This document shows, in pieces, positions 33,153 through 39,794 of a stretch of 64,000 bases of DNA. Each line of letters starts with the position of its first letter. Within the stretch, counting starts at the first letter, position 1. Both the position numbers and the translations under genes were made by a program. The notes below the pieces were generated by a model that was not told where the DNA came from, made no database searches, and saw nothing but the letters and a program-made list of their open reading frames with translations. Origin of the DNA: Candidatus Gastranaerophilales bacterium (GTDB taxonomy: Bacteria; Cyanobacteriota; Vampirovibrionia; Gastranaerophilales; Gastranaerophilaceae); NCBI GenBank assembly GCA_944323875.1, contig CALUUH010000002.1, forward strand, positions 1 through 64,000. Reading direction: 5' to 3'.

Positions 33153-34334
33153 ATGACCTTTATGTCAGAGGATTTGATAAAAAAATTAACCGGCAAAAAT
33201 AAAAATGACTATGGACAGGCGGCAAGTCATTTAGTTAATAATGCTGACGTTGAAATGTTTAAAGAACTTGCTGCAAAAGACGATTTTTTGTTCGATTTTG
33301 TTAAACAAAATGTTAATGAACGCCTGACGGCAGCGGTTACTGAAGAAAATTACAAAAACATTTTTGCATTAATGAAGGTTTATTCACCGTCTTACGAGGA
33401 TTTTATCATCAATTCACTTGTAAAATACGCAAATGAAGATGTGACTGATAAGATGCTTAGTTTACTTGAGAATGGCTGTGTTGAAGAAAAAATATATTCA
33501 GCCAAATACTTTTCCCGTATTCAAGACCCGCTGGCAATTGAAGCATTAAGACAGAATGCTTTTTCTGACAACGAGTTTTTGAACATAAATTGTGCAATAG
33601 CGCTCGGGCAATTCGAGGATAAGGAGTCGTTTAACACAGCGCTAAACATGCTCAAAAGCGCGGATGAGTTTGAAAAGTTAAGCGGTACAAAGTTTTTGTC
33701 AGCCTATGGTGACACATCTGCAATACCTGCCATCATAAAATCAATGAAAGAGTCATCAATGAGTGAAAATATAGCCGGCGAAATTCCATATTTGATGGAC
33801 ATGTTTCAGTTATTGGACAACTACTACGATGACGCCTTACTTGTTCTAAACAACATAATCAATGGTTTGGGCGAAATTCTTGCACTTTCGCTTGTGTTGG
33901 ATTTCGAATTATTTGAGGTCTTTGAACGACTTATTTACAAATCAGAGGACAGTAAAGCCGCTGTTGTACTGCTAAACTCTCAGGAGAAATTTAATACCCT
34001 AACCGAAAATGACGAATATCTTTTTGATGAAGATAAAGACACCAAAAACGAAGTCTATGACATCAAAAAACTTCTTTCAACAATAGATACTCAAAAGCTG
34101 GAAAAAATGATTTACGCAGAACTTAACGAAGAAAGTCCGTTTGTCTATACCGCACTTGACTTTGCAACGGATTTATACGCTATCAGAGAGCTTTTGAAAT
34201 CCAACAATCAAACCCTGATACTTAAAACAGCAGAAGTGCTTAAAAAGTTGAATAATCTGGATGAAAACACCAAAACCGTTGCTCTTTTAAAGGTTACTGA
34301 CACGAATATCAAATCAATCATCCGTGCATTGTAG
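33153..34334 (+). CDS. HEAT-repeat protein of unknown function
   Basis: The 393-residue, largely helical acidic protein has HEAT/PBS-lyase-type repeats, clearest in the middle ('DPLAIEALRQNAFSDNEFLNINCAIALGQFEDKESF' style units and 'DTSAIPAIIKSMKES'). There are no catalytic motifs, signal peptide or TM segments. HEAT proteins are protein-binding scaffolds. It lies 24 bp after the DprA-like gene, likely in one operon, but no function follows. The start may be at 33153 or the ATG nine bases later. Confidence 0.68.
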   Translation: MTFMSEDLIKKLTGKNKNDYGQAASHLVNNADVEMFKELAAKDDFLFDFVKQNVNERLTAAVTEENYKNIFALMKVYSPSYEDFIINSLVKYANEDVTDKMLSLLENGCVEEKIYSAKYFSRIQDPLAIEALRQNAFSDNEFLNINCAIALGQFEDKESFNTALNMLKSADEFEKLSGTKFLSAYGDTSAIPAIIKSMKESSMSENIAGEIPYLMDMFQLLDNYYDDALLVLNNIINGLGEILALSLVLDFELFEVFERLIYKSEDSKAAVVLLNSQEKFNTLTENDEYLFDEDKDTKNEVYDIKKLLSTIDTQKLEKMIYAELNEESPFVYTALDFATDLYAIRELLKSNNQTLILKTAEVLKKLNNLDENTKTVALLKVTDTNIKSIIRAL

Positions 34335-34445
34335 GGTTTAAAAACAAGGCATAAAAATCAACATTTTGGAAAAAATCGCAAATCAATTCGGGCAAACTCC
34401 GGCGGAATTTCTATTAGAGTTTGAAAAACAGACAGAATTATAGCT
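34335..34445. other. Short intergenic stretch with possible microORF
   Basis: A TTG-started 25-codon frame (34371-34445, ending EFEKQTEL) lies here, but no ribosome binding site or homologue supports it. Nothing else is seen. Confidence 0.2.
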
Positions 34446-35405
34446 TCATTCTGTTTGATGATTAAGATTAATTATCGGAATTGACATAATTGTATTAACA
34501 GCAGCATCTATAGCATTTCCTATTGGTGTGAGTGTTCTGTCTATTCCATACCAGATTCCTTCGCCTATCGGTTTTAAAAAATGACGTGAACTGTAATCCA
34601 TACCGCTTTCGATAGTTTTGGCTCCCCAAATAAGTCCTTTCCCTACAGGTACAACCGTATATTTTGCTCCGACAATAAGATTTTTAGTTATCGGAGCAGC
34701 CACAAATTTTGCCCCTTTATAAACTCCTTTTGTAAACGGGATAACAACATAATCCATACCGATATCAGTTCCGTAGTAGACCCCCTTCCCTACAGGTACT
34801 AATACATATATAAATGTCTTATCAATTACCCAAAAAACGGTATAGTCAAGAGTTTTATCAGTAACCCAAAACGTACTTTTTAATGCATAATAAACAGCCT
34901 TATCAAGCACAAGTTCAAAAAGCCAATCCGTTGCTGGCACAACAATATGATCCCAGCCCCAGCAAAAAGTCTCCACCACCGGCGTAGTTGTATACTGAAA
35001 AGCCAAATCTATACCGCTGCCAACCGGACGAATAACATTATCTATAGTCCAGCCAACAGACATGCCGGCGATATCAACTCCCAGATAAACAGGAGCAACA
35101 ACCCCGCCTATTGCCCATCCGATTGGAGAAAGAATTTTGTCAAAAATATTTTCTGACTCATCAGATACCTCTGTATCGTAAAAAGCAGGTTCATCCATAA
35201 TCCTATCATCACCTTCTACGGCCCCAAAAACCTCTTTTTCTATGGCTTCTTTTATAGGTGAATAATTTTCTACAGATAAAATGACATCAATTATAGGCGA
35301 CTCATACGATACAGCAGTTGAAATTTCTGATGACGCTATAGTGATAGGCATAAATGCCGTATATATCAATCCTAAAATCAAAACACGTATAATATCTAAT
35401 TTCAT
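34446..35405 (-). CDS. Exported repetitive hydrophobic protein, unknown function
   Basis: I do not recognise this 319-residue protein. From the ATG at 35405 (GGGAAAATAT upstream) it starts with a signal peptide (core 'VLILGLIYTAFMPITIA'). From about residue 100 it is built of imperfect ~18-22-residue units with the pattern V-P-V/I-G/T-K-G-V-x-x-G-A/T, for example 'VPVGKGVYYGTDIGMDYV', 'IPFTKGVYKGAKFVAA', 'VPVGKGLIWGAKTIESG' and 'KPIGEGIWYGIDRTLTPIG'. The glycine, aromatic and beta-branched pattern suggests a beta-strand-rich or membrane-associated repeat fold. It is convergent with the HEAT gene. Confidence 0.6.
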   Translation of the reverse strand: MKLDIIRVLILGLIYTAFMPITIASSEISTAVSYESPIIDVILSVENYSPIKEAIEKEVFGAVEGDDRIMDEPAFYDTEVSDESENIFDKILSPIGWAIGGVVAPVYLGVDIAGMSVGWTIDNVIRPVGSGIDLAFQYTTTPVVETFCWGWDHIVVPATDWLFELVLDKAVYYALKSTFWVTDKTLDYTVFWVIDKTFIYVLVPVGKGVYYGTDIGMDYVVIPFTKGVYKGAKFVAAPITKNLIVGAKYTVVPVGKGLIWGAKTIESGMDYSSRHFLKPIGEGIWYGIDRTLTPIGNAIDAAVNTIMSIPIINLNHQTE

Positions 35406-35570
35406 ATATTTTCCCAGCCTAAACAGTGTAACTGACCCCAATATAATATATAACATTAATATTGAAATATGTTAAGTCCTTCTTATTTTACTCAAAAGTT
35501 TTAAAAAAGAACTTTTTTGCTGTAATTAAATATTCCTGTATGTTAGAAGCAGTCAAAAAAGGAGAATGTA

Positions 35571-36113
35571 ATGACAACAGTTGAACCAATCAGGAATATT
35601 GAAAACATAAGAAAAATAGAAGCCTATTTTGCAAAAAACAACACCAGAGATTTAGTGCTCTTTGTTATGGGCATTAATTGCGGACTTAGAATTTCTGATA
35701 TAGTTGCTCTGAATGTAGGTGATGTAAAAGACAAATCTTATATACAAATTATAGAAAAGAAAACGGGTAAGTTCAAAAAATTCCCGATAAATTCAAAACT
35801 TAAGCCTATGCTTAACGAATTTACAAGAGAGAAACATGCAAATGAACCGCTTTTTACAACCATATTTAAAAACCGGATGAATAGATTTGCTGCATACTAT
35901 ATTCTTAAAACTGCCTGTAATACAATTGGATTAGAAGAAAAAGTCGGTACGCATACAATGCGAAAAACTTTCGGGTATCACCATTATAAAAAATTCAAGG
36001 ATGTTGCTATACTGCAAAAAATCTTCAATCATTCAAGCCCGTCAATAACACTAAAATATATTGGAATAGAGCAAGATCAGATTGATGAAAGTTACGCAAA
36101 CTTTATCTTATAG
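35571..36113 (+). CDS. Compact tyrosine recombinase adjacent to invertible segment
   Basis: The 180-residue integrase-family protein consists of little more than the catalytic domain. The full active-site set is visible: Arg40 ('NCGLRISDIVALNVGDV'), a lysine in the beta-hairpin ('IIEKKTGKFKKFPI'), 'HTMRKTFGYHHYKK' (His128, Arg131), 'IFNHSSP' (His154) and the nucleophile Tyr163 ('TLKYIGIEQDQ'). Size and lack of an N-terminal arm-binding domain resemble FimB/FimE-type invertases. A strong AAAAGGAGAATG precedes the ATG. It ends 44 bp before a 17-bp inverted repeat whose partner lies just before a glycan operon, which strongly suggests that this DNA segment is its substrate. Confidence 0.9.
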   Translation: MTTVEPIRNIENIRKIEAYFAKNNTRDLVLFVMGINCGLRISDIVALNVGDVKDKSYIQIIEKKTGKFKKFPINSKLKPMLNEFTREKHANEPLFTTIFKNRMNRFAAYYILKTACNTIGLEEKVGTHTMRKTFGYHHYKKFKDVAILQKIFNHSSPSITLKYIGIEQDQIDESYANFIL

Positions 36114-36157
36114 CCTCAATATCTATCAAATAAACAAATCTTTCTAACATCACAATA

Positions 36158-36174
36158 TAGCCAATTTGTTAAGA
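36158..36174 (+). repeat. Left inverted repeat of putative invertible segment
   Basis: TAGCCAATTTGTTAAGA, 17 bp, perfectly complementary to 36310-36326 on the other strand. It lies 44 bp after the recombinase stop codon. Confidence 0.85.
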
Positions 36175-36309
36175 TAAAAATAATTTCAACAGCAATATAT
36201 TATCACAAAGAAGAAACAGCAAAACATTAATGTTATAAAATATTAAGTTTTTCACAAAAATATTAAAATTCCTGTTCTAAAATGCACTGAACACGGGATT
36301 TTTTTATTT
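36175..36309. promoter_or_regulatory. 135-bp putative invertible promoter segment
   Basis: The segment between the two 17-bp repeats contains no gene. In the present orientation it carries a terminator-like hairpin facing the glycan operon (36271-36305). On the opposite strand a GATAATAT -10-like element (around 36205-36212) with a T/G-rich upstream region could be a promoter facing the recombinase. Inversion would turn that promoter toward the operon. The orientation-dependent model is inference; the promoter match is weak. Confidence 0.55.
36271..36305 (+). terminator. Terminator-like hairpin inside invertible segment
   Basis: CCTGTTC (36271-36277) pairs with GAACACGG (36289-36296) as a 7-bp stem with one bulged base, followed by a run of seven T residues. 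In this orientation it would stop transcripts from the recombinase before they reach the glycan operon. Confidence 0.6.
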
Positions 36310-36326
36310 TCTTAACAAATTGGCTA
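36310..36326 (-). repeat. Right inverted repeat of putative invertible segment
   Basis: The reverse complement is TAGCCAATTTGTTAAGA, identical to 36158-36174. It ends 36 bp before the glycosyltransferase start. Confidence 0.85.
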
Positions 36327-36362
36327 AAAAGTTAAGAGATTTATTACAAGGATAGAAAAAAT

Positions 36363-37301
36363 ATGAATATTGATATGTTGAAGTCTGAAATTGATACCTA
36401 TGCACAAATGGAAAATTTAACTAAACCATTAATCTCAATAATAGTTCCGGCATATAATGTTGAGGATTACATAGGTATCTGCCTTTTGTCATTAATAAAA
36501 CAGACATTACGCGATATTGAAATTATTGTCATCAATGACGGGTCTACGGATAAAACAGGTGAGATAATAAACTTGTTTACGCAGGATAAAAGGATAAAAG
36601 TCATAACACAAACAAATCAAGGTCCTTCTATGGCAAGAAATGCCGGTTTAGATGCTGCGCAAGGAGATTATATAGGTTTTGTTGATTCAGATGACTGGGT
36701 TGATGAAAATTATTATGAAACATTATACGCGGCCGTAACTAAATATGATGCAGATATTGGAATTACGAGTATACTAAAACATAAAAAAAATCGTAATAAA
36801 TACAATGTAATTCATAAACGAGAAAAATATGTAACCCGCTTAAAAGATAAAATAAAAATTTGTGAAGATAAAAAACACTCAATTTTTTATGTGTGGAACA
36901 GACTGTATAAAAGAAATGTGATAGAAAAAAATAAATTGAGATTTCCTGCCGGCAGAATATGGGAGGATGTGACATTCAGCACAAGAGCTATATTTTATGC
37001 TAACGGTATAGTATCAGTTCCCCAAGTTAAATATCATTACATTGAAAGAGAGCATTCTATTGTCAAATCAAAAGATATCAAAGAGAAAAAAATAAGAGAT
37101 AAAGAATGGGTTTATACCGATATGATAAAATTTGCCCGCCGGAATAATATCATTTTGCCTGACAGGCTAAACTATGTAAAAAGTTACTGGAAAACACCGT
37201 TTTTTAAGGTTTACACAGGCAAATACAAAAATAAAATAACGCTGTTTGGCTTGATACCACTGCTTATATACACAAAAAATGAAGGAGAAAATGATGACTA
37301 A
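36363..37301 (+). CDS. GT2-family glycosyltransferase
   Basis: The 312-residue cytoplasmic or membrane-peripheral enzyme has a GT-A fold. 'LISIIVPAYNVEDYIGICLLSLI' opens the nucleotide-binding domain, 'IIVINDGSTDKT' carries the first acidic motif, and 'GDYIGFVDSDDWVDENYYETLY' holds the metal-binding DxD. Acceptor residues follow around 'GRIWEDVTFSTRAIFYA' (the ED motif). The C-terminal 60 residues are basic. It is the first gene of the operon with LicD, TagD-like and DUF115/GT42-like genes, so it probably builds a surface glycan. The inverted-repeat segment just upstream may set its expression on or off. Confidence 0.9.
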   Translation: MNIDMLKSEIDTYAQMENLTKPLISIIVPAYNVEDYIGICLLSLIKQTLRDIEIIVINDGSTDKTGEIINLFTQDKRIKVITQTNQGPSMARNAGLDAAQGDYIGFVDSDDWVDENYYETLYAAVTKYDADIGITSILKHKKNRNKYNVIHKREKYVTRLKDKIKICEDKKHSIFYVWNRLYKRNVIEKNKLRFPAGRIWEDVTFSTRAIFYANGIVSVPQVKYHYIEREHSIVKSKDIKEKKIRDKEWVYTDMIKFARRNNIILPDRLNYVKSYWKTPFFKVYTGKYKNKITLFGLIPLLIYTKNEGENDD

Positions 37302-38235
37302 TCTATTGAAAAATATTTTTTCTGTAAGTAATTTGTCAGAACAGCGTATTTTGATTACGATATTAGGTTTTAAAATAAAGACACCTAAAGCATATTATGC
37401 ACATGCCAGACGCCACAACCCGTATTTAAAATATAAAAAAGAAAACGTTGACATAACCAAACTTCCGCCTGCAAACGGACAAGCACGTGAAGTCCAGCTT
37501 GCAGGATTATATCTTTTAGACGAATTGGATTACACCTGCAAACAATTAAACATTCAATATTGGCTGGATTTTGGGGCATTATTAGGTGCTGTCCGGCATA
37601 AAGGTTTTATCCCGTGGGATGATGATATTGATATCGGAATAATGAGAAAAGATCATGATACCTTGATAGAATATTTTGATTCTGTTAAACGTGACAAAGA
37701 TTTATACTTACATTTCAACTACAACAAGGCTAAAAGAAGTGTATTATTGAAACTTCGGCATAAAAAATCATCCCATTTATTTTTGGATATATTCCCTTAT
37801 GATTTTTTAAATAAAAAGCTGCTGCCCAAAGAACAAATATCTTTCACTAAAACTTGTAAACAAAACCGAAAAAAATTTATTAAAAAAATCAAATATACGA
37901 CGGAAACTGAACTATATGAAAGTTATAAAGTTTTAAGAAGCGATTTTAACAAAGCGGATTGTCAAAATACAGATGTAATATGGGGGTATGAGTTCGGACA
38001 TAACTGGCCCAAATGGGTACACTCTTACGATACCATTTTTCCGCTTCAACAAATTGAATTTGAAGGTAAAATGTACCCTTGTATAAATGATTACGAAAAA
38101 TATCTCAAAGATGTATACGGAAATTATTTTGCATACCCTAAAAAAATATCATTAGGACATATTATGTATCTCAATTTTCCTCCCGAAGAAAAAGAATTGA
38201 TACAGGAATTATCAGAGAAAGCGAGGGCTAAGTGA
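37294..38235 (+). CDS. LicD-family phosphotransferase
   Basis: The 313-residue protein has the LicD/fukutin signature 'YWLDFGALLGAVRHKGFIPWDDDIDIGI' (DFG..LG..R and DDDID) and a later 'LDIFPYDFL'. LicD enzymes move a phospho-alcohol such as phosphocholine from a CDP carrier to a sugar. The next gene encodes a TagD-type cytidylyltransferase, which would make the CDP donor. AAGGAG six bases before the ATG at 37294 favours it over the frame start at 37279. It overlaps the GT2 gene by 8 bp. The N-terminal ~60 residues are not part of the core. Confidence 0.88.
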   Translation: MTNLLKNIFSVSNLSEQRILITILGFKIKTPKAYYAHARRHNPYLKYKKENVDITKLPPANGQAREVQLAGLYLLDELDYTCKQLNIQYWLDFGALLGAVRHKGFIPWDDDIDIGIMRKDHDTLIEYFDSVKRDKDLYLHFNYNKAKRSVLLKLRHKKSSHLFLDIFPYDFLNKKLLPKEQISFTKTCKQNRKKFIKKIKYTTETELYESYKVLRSDFNKADCQNTDVIWGYEFGHNWPKWVHSYDTIFPLQQIEFEGKMYPCINDYEKYLKDVYGNYFAYPKKISLGHIMYLNFPPEEKELIQELSEKARAK

Positions 38236-38630
38236 AAAGAGTGATAACATACGGAACTTTTGATGTTTTGCATTACGGACATATTAACCTTTTAAAAAGA
38301 GCCAGAGCCTTTGGGGATTACCTGATAGTGGCGCTGTCAACAGATGAATTTAACGCAGTCAAAAACAAAAAGTCATATTATACTTACGAACAAAGAAAAT
38401 CTATTTTAGAAGGCTGCAGATATGTAGATCTGGTTATTCCGGAAAATAATTGGGAGCAGAAAATTCAAGACATACAGAAATATCAGGCAGATATTTTTGT
38501 AATGGGAGATGATTGGCTGGGAAAATTTGATTTTCTCAAAGACTATTGCGAAGTTATCTATCTTTCGAGGACTCCAGATGTTTCAAGTACACAAACAAAG
38601 GAATACTTAAATGAAAAATTTACTAAATAA
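38232..38630 (+). CDS. tagD: Glycerol-3-phosphate cytidylyltransferase-like (TagD type)
   Basis: The 132-residue nucleotidyltransferase has 'TYGTFDVLHYGHINLLKRA' (HxGH), 'VALSTDEFNAVKNKKSYYTYEQR', 'YVDLVIPENNWEQK', 'DIFVMGDDW' and the 'SRTPDVSSTQTK' loop (RTxGxST-like). These match TagD/GCT, which makes CDP-glycerol from CTP and glycerol-3-phosphate; related proteins use other phospho-alcohols. It starts with GTG overlapping the licD stop (GTGA), so it is translationally coupled. In this setting it should supply the CDP-activated group for LicD. Confidence 0.88.
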   Translation: MKRVITYGTFDVLHYGHINLLKRARAFGDYLIVALSTDEFNAVKNKKSYYTYEQRKSILEGCRYVDLVIPENNWEQKIQDIQKYQADIFVMGDDWLGKFDFLKDYCEVIYLSRTPDVSSTQTKEYLNEKFTK

Positions 38631-39432
38631 GTTCATAAAAATTACTTACACCAACAAACACACTATTTACCAAATCTCTAAAATAAAAATCAAAGTTAAG
38701 AGAAAAATAAACATGCGTGTGACACTGGATGATTTGAGGGCATATTCTCTTGCATCAAAATTTCACCCTAATTTGGAAAAATATCGAGGAATTTATACCG
38801 GCAAATCGGTAGTCGTGGTCGGCGGCGGCGCAACGGTAAAGTATTATAAAAACCCTATGCCTGATGCGGTACACATAGGCTTAAATAGGGCCTATGAACT
38901 AAAACATATTAATTTTGATTATCTGTTTGCACAGGATAATTTTCCAAATAAAGAAAATATTGAAGAATTTATAAACTATAGACCTGATACGTGTATAAAA
39001 TTTCTGGGGTTACATTCACGCAACATGAATTTTAGAATCAGACCGTCAACAATAGCAAGGATAAAGAACAAAGAAATTTATGTTCTAAATTGCAGACGTC
39101 CTAAAAAGACTTTTTATCCTATTGATATCACCGCAGAGCCTTTCGTTTATTTTTGCGGTACTATTTTTGCTGTCTTGCAATTTCTATTATTAACTAATGC
39201 CGAAAAAATCTATCTTGTCGGTTTTGATTGCAACGTGAGCCATGCCTTTACTTCAAATCTCAAAGAACAGGATCTAAGAATACAATACCCTTACTGGTAT
39301 CAATTTGCCCAATACAAAAATATGTATTTTGAAAATACACGTATAATTTCTGTAAATCCTGTTGCTTTAAAGGGGCTGTTTAAAGATATTTACACTCAAA
39401 ACTATATTGACGAACATCCGGAGTTAAGTTAA
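38611..39432 (+). CDS. DUF115/GT42-like Rossmann-fold protein of glycan operon
   Basis: The 273-residue protein has a nucleotide-binding-like opening 'GKSVVVVGGGATVKYYKN', then 'VHIGLNRAYELKHINFDYLFAQD', and a central 'PFVYFCGTIFAVLQFLLLTNAEKIYLVGFDCNVSHAF' segment. It ends near 'TRIISVNPVALKGLFK'. The layout, with a GxG start and a late 'E.I.L.G.D' strand, recalls DUF115/MAF-type and GT42 sialyltransferase-like enzymes that work on surface glycans. I cannot assign a substrate. It overlaps tagD by 20 bp and is the last gene of the operon. Confidence 0.55.
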   Translation: MKNLLNKFIKITYTNKHTIYQISKIKIKVKRKINMRVTLDDLRAYSLASKFHPNLEKYRGIYTGKSVVVVGGGATVKYYKNPMPDAVHIGLNRAYELKHINFDYLFAQDNFPNKENIEEFINYRPDTCIKFLGLHSRNMNFRIRPSTIARIKNKEIYVLNCRRPKKTFYPIDITAEPFVYFCGTIFAVLQFLLLTNAEKIYLVGFDCNVSHAFTSNLKEQDLRIQYPYWYQFAQYKNMYFENTRIISVNPVALKGLFKDIYTQNYIDEHPELS

Positions 39433-39457
39433 AGGTTATTAGAAGTTTTGCGGGATT

Positions 39458-39691
39458 TTAAATTTCCAAATTGTTAAAGATAAGAAGTTCGTAAGGTTCG
39501 ACGTTTAGTGCATTAGCGATTTTTTCGACAACATCAAGAGTAGGTGATGAGGTTTGGCCTTCTATTTGTGTCAATGTTGTCCGGCCAATTCCGGCCATTC
39601 CCGCAAGCTTTTCTTGAGAGAGTTTTCGCTTTACCCGCTCAAATTTTATTCGTATTGCAAACTTTTTGGATAATGTCGATATAGTAGTCAT
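39458..39691 (-). CDS. XRE-family HTH regulator divergent from prepilin P3
   Basis: The 77-residue protein is essentially an HTH: 'FAIRIKFERVKRKLSQEKLAGMAGIGRTTLTQIEGQTSSPT', then 'VVEKIANALNVEPYELL'. The ATG at 39691 is chosen; upstream codons to 39766 run through the promoter region. It is divergent from P3 and separated from it by three direct repeats ATAACGACA that overlap the P3 promoter, so it is a candidate repressor of P3. No partner toxin is seen. Confidence 0.82.
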   Translation of the reverse strand: MTTISTLSKKFAIRIKFERVKRKLSQEKLAGMAGIGRTTLTQIEGQTSSPTLDVVEKIANALNVEPYELLIFNNLEI

Positions 39692-39712
39692 ATTGTTAGT
39701 TATAATAACATA

Positions 39713-39741
39713 TTGACAAAATAACGACAATACGCTATATT
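39713..39741 (+). promoter_or_regulatory. Sigma70 promoter of prepilin P3
   Basis: Consensus TTGACA (39713-39718), a 17-bp spacer and TATATT (39736-39741). The first ATAACGACA repeat (39721-39729) lies inside the spacer, and two more follow at 39757-39765 and 39777-39785, the last touching the ribosome site. A regulator bound to them would block the promoter. Confidence 0.7.
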
Positions 39742-39785
39742 GATACAGTAGTCTATATAACGACAATTAACATGTTATAACGACA
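39721..39785 (+). promoter_or_regulatory. Three ATAACGACA direct repeats, candidate operator array
   Basis: Perfect copies of ATAACGACA at 39721-39729, 39757-39765 and 39777-39785, with an imperfect reverse copy (TGTCGATAT, 39675-39683) in the start of the XRE gene. Their position over the P3 promoter and leader suggests control by the divergent XRE protein. Confidence 0.6.
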
Positions 39786-39794
39786 GGAGAAAAT

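Noticed and set aside
34371-34445. 25-codon TTG-started frame after the HEAT gene
   Set aside because: No ribosome site and no recognisable similarity; too short to support.
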